From Lanius collurio (lineage: Eukaryota; Chordata; Aves; Passeriformes; Laniidae), in the NCBI GenBank assembly GCA_020086605.1, contig JACBWW010000018.1, positions 19,604,708 through 19,668,707 on the forward strand: a DNA stretch of 64,000 nt. Direction: 5' to 3'. This document shows, one piece after another, positions 1 through 13,850 of the stretch. The position numbers were made by a program, and so were the translations under genes. Every line of letters begins with the position of its first letter. The first letter of the stretch is position 1. Below the pieces are notes generated by a model. The model ran no database searches and was not told the origin of the DNA. It was given only the letters and a program-made list of their open reading frames with translations.

Positions 1-370
1 ATGATCACTACGTTTTCTACATGACTCATGATGAGGTTCTGAGGCACTGAGAAACTAAGGTCAAAAAGTATCCTCTTAAGTGATTAATGTGCTTAAAATC
101 TAATTTGTTGGCCAATTTAGTAATATACAGCACTTAGAGCAGTGAAAGTATATTCTGTATGGATTTCATTCACAGCTGGCAGTGATCGTTCATCCCACTA
201 TTTTCCGTTTCTTGCAGAAAAACAAACTCTTACTTATCTCTGTTTGCTTTTTGTGTACACATAGAAATTACTACTTTTCAGATTATATGTACAAATATAT
301 GGGTGTATATACTTTTTTTGTGTATCTAAATGAATTTATGTGGATTTTCTAATAGCATGGTGTGATTTAT

Positions 371-454
371 GGGGTTGTCCTGTGCAGGGCCAGGAGCTGG
401 GCTTCTATGATCCTTGTAAGTCCCTTCCAACTCAGGATTTTATGTTATTCTATT
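371..454 (+). mobile_element. CR1 LINE 3' end (short fragment)
   Basis: The stretch GGGGTTGTCCTGTGCAGG, followed by GATCCTTG and TCCCTTCCAACTCAGGAT, is the 3' untranslated end of an avian CR1 element in sense orientation. It closes with a decayed TTATTCTATT tail, the remnant of the 8-bp ATTCTATG repeat that ends CR1. It is strongly 5'-truncated, as most CR1 copies are. Confidence 0.82.
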
Positions 455-3400
455 AAAAAAATGTTTTAAATTGCATGAATTTATAGTGAGCAATGCTTCC
501 CCAAGCCCTGGGTTATAACTCCTTTATAGTATACAGACTTTCTACTCCTGCCTTCTATCCACATCATGCTGCTGCTCACACAGTCAGAGCATGGCCCATT
601 TTTGTCAGTTCCCATGCTCTTGTTACCGCAGGGGCAGAGAAGAGGGATGATTAACTCACTTCCAAGATAATGGCTTTATTGAGTTAGGCTTGGCACTGTG
701 TACATGAACCTGTGCTCAGCCCAGTTCCTTTGGAAGTGAGGCAGAGCCACTGTCTGCAAGGAACACCCAGGGTCACTGCTAACACAGCAAGCCATGAAGT
801 CAGCAGTGGAGCACACAACTGTAAGCAGCAATAATCTCGAGATGATTTTCTAGTCATGTATTTCATATTCATGGGTGTCAAATTCTAGGGGTTTCTATGT
901 GCAAAGATAGTGTTGAATTAACTCCTAGAAAGGCCACTGGATCAAAACCTTTGTATAAAAGAAGAAGAGTTAGTTAGATTGTCCCCCAGTGTGTGGTTAT
1001 GAGCATGCAAAAGGATGTAACAGAATGGTCTTCTGCACTTCTTGACCTCTGGGTGAGGAGGCCACACCATGGCAATACAAATCTTTACATCTTTACAAAC
1101 ACTCATGCTGGATTTCTTATAGAGAACTTTAAAAATTTGCTCTAGTGTTACTTCTTTTTTAGCTCCACCTTTAACGCCAGGTTGCTCTGGTTACTAGCTG
1201 TGGACTTTAGGGGGACAGATACTGAAAAATCTGCTTTATGATTTGCACACAGCATTCCCATAAACCCAGATACCACCACTGCAAAGGAAATGACCTCTTA
1301 GATTCTTTCCTTCTCTGACCCTCTTTAGGTATGAAACAGGAGAGGGAAGCAGTACTGGATCCTTTTCCAAAAAAGCAGTGTTAGCTGCCTGGAGATGGCT
1401 ACAGACAGCCCCAAGGAATCAGATTTAGCTATTGTTCTGGTAAAAAGAGAAATATATAATGAAATAGGAAGCAAAATTTATCTCCATAGATGAGAGTGAA
1501 AGGTCTCTAATGACAATGATCATGTACAGACACTGAATCTTGGACAGATGTTAAACCAAAAACCATACCTTAAACCAAAACTACATAGCTTGCTTTTCTT
1601 ATTTGTGTGTCCAATACGGACATTGCAGGGTAAAACATGCAGCTAACTATCAGTGCACACACTTAAGCATTAAAAAAATGTATTTTCAATGGAATTGAAA
1701 TGGAATTTCAAAGTAAAGAAAGTAAAAGTCCTCTCAGAATAACAGACAAGAGGCATCAGTGCAGATTCCTGTGGACTGTTATGAAAACACAAGCCAGGCT
1801 GTGATGAAGAGCCAGGACACCACGATCTTCCAGGCTACCACTGGCCTTCCCCGTGTTTGCTCCCAGTTAATGAATATCATTCCCTTTCCCTGCCTTTTGT
1901 ATGTGTTTAGGGCGCCAATCAGGATGTTAGCACAACCAGCCCTCTTCACTCACAGGATAATCAAAGCTCAAGATGATGGGACTCAACAAGATAATTGATA
2001 ATTTTGTTAGCAGTTGCCAGACAGTTGGCTGGGCCCTGCCGGTCTCGGAGCCTTCCAAGGCAGACAGTAATGACTTACAGATAAAAAAAGCAGCAGTCAA
2101 GTCTGCATTTAATCACCCAGGTTCACAAGCACTCCTCAGAAACAGATCAGCCCAGAAAACAGTATGTTGCCTTACAGCCTTAATTAATCCAAATACCTCC
2201 TCACATGCTTCAAGACACATGCATGTACCAAGAGTCTTCCCAGGTTGGAAACAATCCCAGGATCACACATTCAAGGACACTGGAGTACTTCCCAAGTTTC
2301 CATTTGATCTGTAAAGCCACTTCTTCTGCTGAATCTACAGACTCTGTGGGAAACTTGTGGCATTGTTAAAAACTAGGTAATAGTCATCAGAGGAGTGCAA
2401 TAATAAGGAAATCTGCAATAGGAAGCTTCAACCACAGCCTTCAGTTTAGACCTTGATACCATCTTTTTAATCACTCTCCTTTCACAGAAATGGATTTGAT
2501 TTAATTGAACTCCAAAAAAAAAAGTCTCTAATCATACTTCATCAGCATGCAATTATTATTCAAGGGAAACCATATGTACTATTAAGCACTCTTAATTAAA
2601 ATAATGCATATAATCTGCTTCAGCACCGAACAGTCATTCTCCTTGATGTTCATTATTATTTTTCTTCCATTATTGTGACAATACATTTTTTTTCTACTTT
2701 TCCTCACCTATCTCCATTTCATTTATATGCTTTTTCAACATTAAAGATCCTGGTATCAGGACACTGAGATGCATTAATATACCACCATCCTTAAATTTTG
2801 CATTGCATGACCTTCAAAATGAGTCAGATCTGACTATGGAGATTGTGAGATGAGGATGAGGAAATGCTACTAGAGAAGCCTCAAACCATACTCTGTTTAG
2901 CCCAAATTTTATTTGCAATTATGTCTTCTAAGTGACAAAGAATATATGCTAGGCAGCAGCCAGCCCTCAGATAGAGTTTGGGGAGAACCAGGGACAATGA
3001 AAGAAATAAATTGAATTTAGGAGTTGAAACACCTGTAGAAAATCATCCATGATGGGTTGAGGAAATAGTTCCTTGAGGAACTTGTCAAACTTGGACAGTC
3101 AATTCAGCATACTCAACAGAATAAGCATTATGGAAAGATTAATGATATTACATATTAACGTCTCCCTATCCTCTCAAACTCAGAAAAGCTGAGATATTTA
3201 ATGGTTATACAGAGAAAATATTGCTCTTTTCTCTCTTGCCACCTCTTGATGCAAAGGTACAACGAATTTTTCTGCTTAGGTCACTCTAATCAGTCAGGAT
3301 TGGAGCACTGAGAGTTCATTAAACACGACAGACTGGCCCTGAGGGAGAGACACCAGTGAACCACAGTGCTGAGGATCCAAGGGAAGCTGAAAATACATCA

Positions 3401-6104
3401 CACTGTAGTACAGAGCTCATAGGAAAGATCCATCAACATTAAAAGGCACATTCTACCTCAGGGGAGAATTCACTGGGGCTGCCCCCAGACACCAATATAT
3501 GCTGCAACATTCACAAAGAGGCTCCATTTCCTTCTTAGGCAATTACTTCAATTAGGGTTAGATTCTGCTCTTGCATTTACTTGCACAGTATTTACCGAGC
3601 CAGAAATGTATTTAAGCTTCTTACTAGTATCAGAATTCAAAGGAGGAATTTCTGTGAATTTTTTCACACTGTTTCTCATATCACAACATTCAATCTTCAA
3701 CAGAACTAAAGTAAGAAGTAATCACCTGATTTACAATAATAATTTGATATTTAAATTGCAAAAGGAGATCTGTAATTAAACAGTATAACTTCACAAATAA
3801 AGGTGGGGTAAGGTTAGTTGTTTTATTTTAAAAAGAAACCATTAATTAAAGATGAATGTGCTTGGGGCTGAGCAACCTCCCCTCAGGCTTGGGGGAAATG
3901 CCAAGTCTGACAAACTCTTTAAGTCTTAGGAATCCCAGATCAGTTTGATGAACCTACTGAAGTATTTTATAATTAGCTGGCATTTTACCTGAAAAAGAAA
4001 CTCCCTCATCTTTCCAACTTGTCCCTGAAAAACAGCGAATAAAGACCTAATAAATAATCTTTCCCATTACAGAATATTTATATAAAACAGAGAAAGAAAA
4101 CTCAGATCACAGAATGGCCCTTGAAATTCATAAGGAACCCTAGCCGTAAAGCTCACAGTATCTGAAGGTAAAATTGAGATTTATTAGCACATCTGGGTCT
4201 GTAATCATACACCTGTTACTAAAATCATTAAATTATGATGGCCATTTCATTCCACTGTATCTTTATGTAGTTTCCATATTAAAAGGACAAAGGCAGCACG
4301 ATCTGATGGAAACAGCAAATATTACCCAGAGAAGCACATTTTAAAAGAATATAATCTTGCAATACTGCAGGAGATGTTACTACTTGCTATTCCAAATATA
4401 AGGACAACACGGGTGAAGATCTCATCACTGCAGTGAAAGGTAAGATGAAAGCAAAGTAGCTGAAGAGTCTGGAGAGTGGAAGGGGTGGAGTCTGAAAAAG
4501 GTGAAGTATTTAGAAAAAAAAACCAATTTGGAATTAGCTGCACAGCATCAACAGGAGCCTGGGCAATGTCTGAAAGAGGAGAAGGCAAGATTAAAAGGAC
4601 AGCTGAGGAACATCATTTTGACACAACACTAAAGATGAATTACAGGAGGAGAAAAGACTTGCAAGGCAACTATGTCAAGACAAGAGCCAATTACAATGTA
4701 GAGAAATGTTTTGATCACAAAGGCAGGGAGAAAAGGATGGAATTAAAAAAATCCTATAGAATGAAAATATATCAGAATCCTAAAACATGCTTCAGCCTAC
4801 TGTAATCAGAGTGCACTCAGCATAACTGCCCCATATTATGTAAAATTCCAAATAAATTGTCCCCTAAACTGAAAAAGGGCTGCAGAATATGGCCCTGACC
4901 CCTCTGAACACATAAATCAGTGGCAGTGCTGAGTGCACCCGAAGTGACCCAGGCAGGCAGGGGTGTGAGCGCTTCCATTCCTGGTCACAGGAGCACCCAT
5001 CTCACAGCTCTGCCAGATGTAAAACTGAAGACAGATGCAATTACAGATAAAATTAATTTTCACACTTAAAAATACATTAAGACTTTCTAGACTCTGAGAA
5101 TTCCCCCTCCCCCAGCCAGTAGAAAGGAAATGGATATGGGCATTCGATGCACTCTGAATAGCTTTCAATTAAATGGAAATCATCCTCAAAAGAATTCTGA
5201 TATCAGAGTGAAATTTCTAGAAGTTACTGTACAATGTCTAAATAAAAAAAAAAAAAACAAAACACATTTTAGTTTTTCACTTGTATTTTTCAGAAAAACT
5301 AAAAAGCCCTCCAGAAACTGTTCTTTTGGGTATAGGATAATGCTGTAACTGCTTCTGAACCCTAAAGAACAATATTTTTATCCAAGCCTCATCCCATAAT
5401 AACTATATGGGGAATTTCTGGAGTGAGGCATTGATCAGAATGTGTATTTGACATTGGGTTTAAAGAAAAAAAGTAGTTTTCACTTGCAGACAAACTTTCG
5501 AAAATGATAGATTGTAGAATTCACTCATTAGGCAAAATGAGTAGGTAACAAGTAACAAACTCCAAATTTCTTAACCATTTCAACTCCATTTCACTTTATC
5601 AACACTGACCTCTCCAGATATTTGAAACAGGAAAGCTGAAATGGCACTAAATCTTGCAGTTTTTAAACTGCCAGTTGGGTCCTGCTGAGGGTCACAGTCA
5701 GCAGGGCTGTCCCAAGGGAGTCTGGAGGCATCACTGTGTCTGTCCCTTCTGAAATGTTTCTGTTTCCCATTCTGAGAACAGCAGACACTACACACAATAT
5801 TAAATTAGAGCACTATATTATGCTGATTTGTTAATATTTATTTTACCCCTAGTCTCCCAGCAATTCTCTGCACAAAACCCCCGTGTCTCTGAGACAGAGG
5901 TTAAACTTGACTGAAGACAGAGAGTTAATTGCCTTTTCTGCTTACTCTGCTTAAATAACAACTGACATTTGCAAAAGAAGGGATGAAGGGGGGCACCAGC
6001 ACCATCTAAGCTGAAGGGTTTATTTGTGCAGAATATTACATTAAAAGAGCCCAGTAGCTATTAGTGATTATTAATCTTCATTTACAATAATAGCCATATT
6101 TAAC

Positions 6105-6122
6105 AAAAAAAAAAAAAAAAAA
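6105..6122 (+). repeat. Run of 18 A
   Basis: An uninterrupted A run with no recognisable insertion next to it. Confidence 0.9.
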
Positions 6123-8506
6123 TAGGCTACGCTGCAAGCCATGAAAAAGCCTTTCTAATTGCCAGCCCTGCTAGCCTAAAAAAGCCTTCACCCTATTCAT
6201 TCAGCTATCATTCTGCAGCTTATAATTAAAGTGCTAATGTGTATCAGAATGCTTTGATCTCAAAATAAAGGATTCTTTTACCAAAGAAATTAAGAACACA
6301 GTAGTTACAGGAAATTCAAGTTTCCAAGTAAAAATTAAAAGAAACAACTAAAAGTGATGTAATTAAGGAAAAACTATTTCTATTGAACAAGAGAAGGAAA
6401 AAACTTTGTGAGAAGTCATTCTGGATTGTGGAATAGTTCATCAAATAAAGCAGCACAAGACTTTTCTCTTTGTAGTTAAATACAACCTAGGAAGAAAGGA
6501 AGTAAGTATATTGTACCAGCACGAATGGACTAAATGACCTCAAAGTTCTTTAGTTTAATGTAATGAGCAGAGATAATTCATAAATCCTGAAATCTAACTT
6601 CAATTAGCATGAGTTATCATAATGGTTCACAGTATCTCATCCATGGTATTTTATTTTTATTCTGAATTCATACTTGAGAAGAAAGAAAGTCAGCAGCCTG
6701 TCACAAAGTCTGTCTAGACTAATGCAAATAAAAAAACCTATGTGCAGCCATCTGCACTACGTACAGGCATTATTTTAAACACTGAAGGTCAGCAGAACTC
6801 TGAACACAGTCTTGTCTCTTGTGTCTTACTGCTCATTGTGACTGAAAAAAAAAACAAACCAAAAAGTCTACAATTAATTTTGGGGTTTAGTCCATTAAGA
6901 AGAATCCTCCTCTATTGCTGGAGATGTTAACTGGAGTTTGTGTTTCCTCACCTCATGTTGGATGGCAGGTACTAAATAAAGCTGGTAACTGAAAGGGAAA
7001 GAGTCAGCAAGATCCCACAGTGCCACCAGTGCCACCAGTCCCTCTGGAAATGGATCCTGAGCTTTGAAATAACCTTTCAAAAGCACCTTTTGTCTCAAAG
7101 ACGTGAGTGGACACCAGCCAACCTTGGCTCTTATCTCAGCCCTGATACTGTCATCCCTTCCCTCACTATCTACTTCTCAGGAAAAGTGATCTGATTTAAC
7201 TCACAAGGGTTAAAAAAAATTAAAAAAGCCACCAAAGCCTAATTACATCCTACTGCTATCAATCTGCTCTCAGTTTCCATGAGCTTTGGATGAGGCAGCT
7301 CAATGTATTTTCTAAACATATTACTGTGGCTGTTTAGCAGTGTAAAGGATGTGTTTTGCATTTTTCTCTTCATTACTTTCTTTGAATTAAAACCACTAAG
7401 TCTAGCAAGAAAAAGCAACACCCCTCAGTGGACTAAACCAACCAAACTGAAAGTGAGAAAGAGCTTCTTTCTTAACATTAAAAATCTTCCTATTAAAACC
7501 ACATGACTCAAGATCATCTCAAGTCTTACAAATACTGACTCTAAAATCCAGATTTCTAGTTTTGATGCCTTTTGAGACACTTTGAAAACTAGGATTATTG
7601 GAACAGGCAGTAAATTTAAAGTTATTAGTTGCTCATTCTCAAAGTCACACTTCAGTATTTTTTTTACCTACCTAGTCATACAAGAATGGAAGCTTGAAAG
7701 TCCACTACAGCTATGGAAAGTATGGTAAAAGTAGTCCAAAAAACAGAGTTATGGATCACAGGAGACTGCAGGATTTTACAACAGTATATGTATCCCAAAT
7801 GCTTTGTTCTATTTCAGAAAATACAGGAAAATCATATACATTGTATAACTTTGCTAATGAGTTGCTTAGCTTAAGTTCAAGTAGTTCTGAAATGCCCATG
7901 CAAAGAGTGAGGAGAATGAATGGTCATTATATATTTTTTCTTCTTCTAGTTAAGAAGGATTTCAATGAATTAACAAGGACTCAAAGTGAGGTTAGAAAAA
8001 AGATTTCCTTGTGTAAGTACCAAACATTGGCTAGTTTCTCTACAAAAAGTTGATATTCCTTCACATCTTCAAATAAAACTCAAAAGTTGCTAGAAATAGA
8101 AAGCTTAATAACAAGGATATGTTTTCTAGAGTTTCTGTGAAAATTTAGGGAACTGTCCAAGCTGAGAATAGAAATTTTAAAAAAAGTACTGTCTTCAACT
8201 CTTACAACCTTTGGAAATTCACTGTTTTCTCTGCCTCCTGGTGAAAATGACAAGTGTCAACCTGTAAATCAAATGACTGTATTTCTGTTTACTTTCCAGA
8301 TTTTCATGACTGCTTCCATATTTCTCCTGTGAGTGACACACAACACCTGTGTTCTGATGGAGAAGCAGCTGAGCTCTAAGGCTGAGTTCTCCTCAGGCTA
8401 ATACCCTGCCAGCAGCCTCCAACAGAAATGCATGGAGTGCCTGAGAAAGACAGTGGACAAACATATCCCAAACAAACAACAAAAAAAAGAAGAAAAAAAA
8501 GTAAGC

Positions 8507-8573
8507 TTACACCTTAAACTGTTTTACAGAGAAATTAAATTTACACCTTAAGATGTTCACAGGGAAATTAAAT
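8507..8573. repeat. Degenerate tandem duplication, 34-bp unit
   Basis: Two adjacent units, 8507-8540 and 8541-8573, both start TTACACCTTAA and both end GAAATTAAAT. They differ by one single-base gap and a few substitutions. An A-rich stretch precedes them. Confidence 0.8.
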
Positions 8574-11054
8574 TAAAACAATCTTTCACAGAAGGGCTGT
8601 TCTGGAGGAGGGTTCTCTACATGTTACGTCCCTTTGAAGCTGCTGTTTCAAAATTAAGGTGAGACAATCTGAGGGTCTGGAACAAAACTTGCAATGTACT
8701 GAAGAGAAACGTGATTATTCAAGGTATTATAAATTTCAATCATCTGTTTGAAAGCAATTTACACACCTTTAACTGATTACACTTGACAATATGAAAGTAG
8801 GAAGAAATAAAAGGAATAAGAATATGGAAAATGCTCATTAGCAGCTTCCTGAGAGTTCTGCTTACAAGACACCCTTAGGCACAACCAAGGAGCCCAACTC
8901 CTGGAGTGTCAGTGGAGATGTTTTGAATGTGCCAGAGCATTTATAGCCAGTATGAGATGCTGTAGCAAATAAAAAACCCAGGCAGTACAACCAGGTTGGA
9001 ATATCTGACGTGCTGTGTAGATTCCTTAAACGTGAATTTGGACATTCAGGCTCCAGCAAAATGTACAGAGATTTCAGTCCAATTCAGGTGTAACAGTGAA
9101 GTGCCTTCCCTGGTATGTGAAGGATGTGTCCAGCAATGGTCCCTGCCAAGGTTTGCAGACTGATGCTGCATGGCAGTCAGGACTGTGACAGTGCTAATTG
9201 GGCCAATTATGTCCTTTCCCTATAAAAGCTCTAAAGCTTTAAGGTGTTTCACTAAAATCCCCTTTTTTTAAATACAGTAAAAGGCATGAGGATATAAACA
9301 GTTTAAATGAGGTAGTAGAAAGTCATGACAAGGGTGTATTTTAAGGCAAAGAGGTAGTTTTTGTTGTTCCTACAATATTCCCAAAAGACCAGCTCTACTC
9401 CTATGATCTCCATCAGTGAAGCAATTCAAGCTGAAATGTACAAAAATTGAAGGCTTTTAATTTAATGAAACATATTTCAGCAGCATATGTCACAGCATTT
9501 CTGAGTGATACACTAAGCAGGTATTCATTCTCCACTGATTCGATGCAAGTTTTTTATTCCATATATGCTCATAATTACCTTGAATTTAGATATATCTTAA
9601 TAGTAACTGAGGCAAAGAAAGCACAAGCAGTAAACAGAATCATCCTGCCTCCCACAGTGACACAGTCAGAATGACAGAATATGAAGAAAGAAATTACAGG
9701 CCTTTAAAAAATACTTCTTGATGGCAACTAAAAAAGCAAAAAACTAAAACCTACCCAGCTACAAGCCCACTAGATTTATTTAATAGTTTCTTACTGTGTA
9801 GCAAAATTATCCCTAACCCAGAACTAGGCCACTGGATAAAATATCCCTACAGAAGAAAGACAATTGAGATCCCAGTTTAGTGAAAGAATACAAAATTCTT
9901 GTTATCATTTCTGCTTCTCTTTCTCCCTTCCAAATGCTAGAACAGAATAAAAGCACACAGCTGAACTATAAGTAGGGGGGAAAAAAATAAAAAATTGAAC
10001 ATACAGATCAAAGCCACGTTTCCTTTTTTTGTGTTCCTAACCAAGACTCTCACTTCCTTGCTTTGGTTTCTGATCCAATTTTGAATATATTGGGCATCAA
10101 CTTCATGCACTGTAATATTTTCTAAAGGCTTGCTATTTTAAAAACTTTTAATGAATTTGCAAGTATTGGGTTCTGTTCTTAAAAGTCCAGGAAAACCTAC
10201 CAGCAATTTACTGTGCATAGAAATGGGAGATGAAAAGTACATAATTTACAACAGATCACCTGTTTCTGGACAGGCTGAATGCACAGGATATTAAATGGGA
10301 CACAGATTTATATCTCTTTATTTTGGAACTAGAGCTTAGTTTTTAAAAATGTGCCCATGTAGCCACTGTCTTCTGTTGCATAATTGCAACACAACTGTCC
10401 AAAGCTGGTCAGAATTTGGGTGCTCCTGCCAGTGTAAGAAGCTGCTTCCTTAGGCAAGCAAGAAGATAATTTCTCTTGTCAGGACATGAGTGCTGAGTAA
10501 GAGCAAAGTCAAGGCCTTCCAACTCACAGGACACATCCCTGCCAGCGGGACATTTATGGGGGATGAAGCACCTTTAACAAGTCCTTCACTCTCCTGCACT
10601 GTGGCCTGGAAAAATGGATGCAAAGCCCAGCAGAAGGCACCAAGAGGAGAAAAATTACATGTTCCAAAGTTTTGCTTTAAGAAAAAAACCAGGCTCAATT
10701 TCTTTTGTGCCACCTAGGCAATGAGAGACTGATGATTTAATAACTCTAATGGTATGATGAGACAAAAGCACTTGCTCTGGATTCTGACATTGGCCCTACC
10801 CAAATATTCTAAGATTTATTTTTGTTTGCTTCTGTTTTACTAAGAAAAACAAATGGCTCTAGAGTATCCTGGTCCTTCTCCAGCAAATACGGATTAATTT
10901 AAAAATGTGCCAGAGAGCAAGAAACAAGATTTGAAATGGAATTATCCCATTAAAAATTAATTTCATCTGCTAACTGGATACTGTAATTTGGAAAGAATTG
11001 AGGCCTCTAAGGTAGACTGTAATTAAATGCATTATAGAGTTCATCTCTAACACC

Positions 11055-11270
11055 CCCTGCCTGGCAGGGACACCTTCCAGTACCCCAGGCTGCTCCAAGC
11101 CCCTCCATTCTGCCCTTGGACACTTCTAGGGATGGGGCAGCCTCAGCCTCTGTGGGCACCCTGTGCCAGGGCCTCCCCACCCTCACTGCCAACAATTTCT
11201 TCCTCATACCCAATCCCAAGCCAATGCCTTTCAGCTGCCACACTCTTGCTCTCTTTGCTACTGGGACTGT
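11055..11270 (-). mobile_element. CR1 LINE fragment, antisense to the plus strand
   Basis: On the plus strand the sequence reads GACACTTCTAGGGATGGGGC, then CAGCCTCAGCCTCTGTGGGC, then GTGCCAGGGCCTCCCCACC, AATTTCTTCCTCATA and CTTTCAGCTGCCA. This is the well-known antisense face of the CR1 ORF2 C-terminus and 3' region, so the element's sense strand is minus. The GC-rich composition contrasts with the surroundings. The frame is broken and the copy is truncated at both ends, so this is a fossil. Confidence 0.8.
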
Positions 11271-13442
11271 GTTTTGGGAGTTTGTTCACTTCTGACACAG
11301 CAGAGAAGAATGCTGCAATATTTCTGTACAGGGTTTCATCCTTTTAAGCCCCTGACATAAGCAGGAGTGATCCAATTTTCAACAGAAAATCAGTGGAAGA
11401 GGAACCTTTCAAAGAAATACAGCAATATTCTTAGTGGGGTGAAGAACAATCACGAGAGCATTGCACTGACAACAGGGCAAAATGGGAAATTTGAAAAAGA
11501 AATTTTCAGTAATTGATTTTTTTTTTAACTGGATCATAAAAATTCTTCCAGTGAAGGATGTCTTAAAGCTTTGAAGTAAGTGAAATTCCTAATTTTAATT
11601 ATTTATTTTTAAAACTTGCTGCTTTAGCAAAATCTATTTTGTATTTGGACTACTTAGTTTTTTTCACATTTAGCTATTTTTATGTGGGTTTCATTGATAT
11701 AGTAGTGCTATTTGGAACAGCAAATCACTTACTAATTTAGGATAATGCTCATTTTAAAATGAAGTAATATAAATGAAGCATTTGGAACACAGAGTTTCTG
11801 AGATAGGCTGGTTTAGATAAGCACTTGAAAAAATATCTATAGCATACTTTATTGGGAAAAAATAATCATTTCTTAGAAAATAATTAGAAATAGTTCCATA
11901 TTGCCAAATAATTGGTTCTCCCATGTCCTGTGAGGTCCTACTGTGGACAGAAATTTTCTTCCCATAAGAGAAAGGGAATGCAAATGAAAGATTACCACAA
12001 TCATGTGGAAAAAGGTAAAAAAGAAATGAGACAGAAAAGTTTGATTAAGTCATTTCCTCAACATTCAGCATTCAGTCCACTACATTATGCAAAGTAACTA
12101 TTGAGTTACAAGCAAGTTTTCTTAATCTTTATATTTTTTGGAAACCATGATACAATGTCATTACAGTTTTGGCACTTCAGCATAAAAAGAAATGTTTCAT
12201 TCTCTTTGCCTCATTAGGATCTCATATGAGACCCTGTGAGCTGCAAGTTTGTTCAGTTTATCTCAAGAAAAAAGGAAGAAAAAAGCTTGAAATTTCCCTT
12301 AGATATGTCAATCAAAAGGAGTGCACTGGCTGGAACTCCAAATTCAGAAGAGTGTCACTTATGCCAGTTGAGACAGAATGTTTCTGTGGGCCCATTTTCT
12401 TCATCACTTTTAGAAAAGATGATATGTATGTAAAGGCCTGACCTCACCCTCCAATTACCCCAAAATCAAACTGTGCTGTAGAGAGGGGTTCAGTCAATGA
12501 TTCCATCATGTATTTATCATTATGTGCTCTTTTCCTAGCTGAGAAGTACTTTTACTAGGATCACACTTTCACAAAAGATAAATAGTATTCAAATTTGAAT
12601 TGGCCAGGGAGATCAGATACTTAAAGCACTTCGTGGCTATGTGGAAATTAATTCCAAAATTCTCGTGATTTAGCTCAAGATCTACAGGCTGTGTTCATTT
12701 ACATTCAAATTTACTCCTTCCTTTCCAGTGATGTAGTAAAGACACACTCCTGTTATTCAGGTTCTTTCATGCAGCTCTACTCTTACTGTATTTGCAATAG
12801 TTGCTAAATAGCATCTCATATAAGATCTTTGATTCCAACAGACACACCTGTCTTAATGTGCTCATATAATTTGACAATCTCTTATTCATTATCATGTTGG
12901 TTTCTTTTAATTACAATATAGCTGTTAGGAATAGCAACTGTTAATACTGGAGACCATATGAATTATTAGCTTTTATGCTAAAAAGCATTGAAAAAGTATT
13001 GATTGAGATTGGAGCACTGCTGTAGGATCATGGCTCTTCCAGAAGGAAGTTCCCACGAATCAGCTGAAGAGGAATGCAGAAATTCCCAGGAACTCTTCAG
13101 CACTGTGTACTGTGCTTTCACCTCTTGCAATGTGACCTCTGACAAAGCAAGCTAACTGCATTTCACTTTGCTGTCATTTTAAATAAAACCTAGTGATGAA
13201 GTAGAGATACAAAATGTGTTTCTCACGAAGAGTTCAGCCCTCTTGCTTCATATAAGCTGCTTAGTGCTGATGTTTGGAACAAGCAAATTTCTAGAGTCAA
13301 TTATTAAAAACATGTTCTGTGTGCTGGGTAACCAGATTATAAATCATGAGACTTCACAAAGCTAGTGTAAAACTCATTGTCAAACCTTTACAGGCTTGTG
13401 CATAGTGTTAAAGAAAAAGCCTAGAGAAGGCATCCACAGAGA

Positions 13443-13850
13443 ATAGAATGGAATTAACTATTTCAGTTGCCAAAGACCTACAAGGATCATTGTGTGTGAC
13501 CACCTGGCCAACTCAGGGCTGACCAGGTGCAAGAGTGCTGTTAAGGGCATTGTACAGATGCCCTTTGAACACTGACAGGCTTGGGGGAATGAGCACCTCT
13601 CTAGGAAGCCTGTTCCAGTGTCTGACCACCCTCTTGGTGAAGAAATGCTTTCTAAAATCCAGTCTAAACCTCCCCTGGCACAGCTCAGCTCCATTCCCAC
13701 AGGTCCTTGTCACTGGAGGTTGCCCATTAGCCTCCTTTCATCCCAACCAGACAACCCCAAAGTCCTCAGCTCTCTTCACAGGACCTGTGTTCCAGCTCTT
13801 CCACCAGCTTTATCCTTTTGCTGACAGTCCTTGTCTTGGCTATCCAGAAT
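13443..13850 (-). mobile_element. CR1 LINE, 5'-truncated copy with the ORF2 C-terminus and 3' tail
   Basis: In the minus-strand frame at 13513-13713 the translation contains [20 protein letters not shown], the conserved C-terminal segment of the CR1 reverse-transcriptase ORF2. The plus strand shows its mirror, for example ACACTGACAGGCTTGGGG and CTCTAGGAAGCCTGTTCCAG. The 3' untranslated part follows toward 13443 (ATGATCCTTGTAGGTCTTTG on the minus strand) and ends in ATTCCATTCTATTCTC, a decayed CR1 tail. The 5' part toward 13850 is more diverged. No complete reverse-transcriptase or endonuclease domain remains, so it cannot move by itself. This is the clearest mobile element in the window. Confidence 0.92.
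13513..13713 (-). pseudogene. CR1 ORF2 C-terminal remnant
   Basis: An open frame of 66 codons covers the last part of CR1 ORF2, with the HFFT and HWNRLPREV landmarks at about residues 23-38. The full ORF2 protein is roughly ten times longer and carries endonuclease and reverse-transcriptase domains, which are absent. It is a relic of the LINE, not a host gene. Confidence 0.8.

Noticed and set aside
5971..6060. Minus-strand VIFCTNKPFSLD stretch as a candidate for the next exon
   Set aside because: Only scattered residues agree with the expected block. No polypyrimidine acceptor lies upstream and the frame does not continue with family residues.
7694..8053. Plus-strand open frame of 119 codons
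   Set aside because: No recognisable domain, low-complexity serine run, no promoter or splice context. It fits the chance expectation for AT-rich intron.
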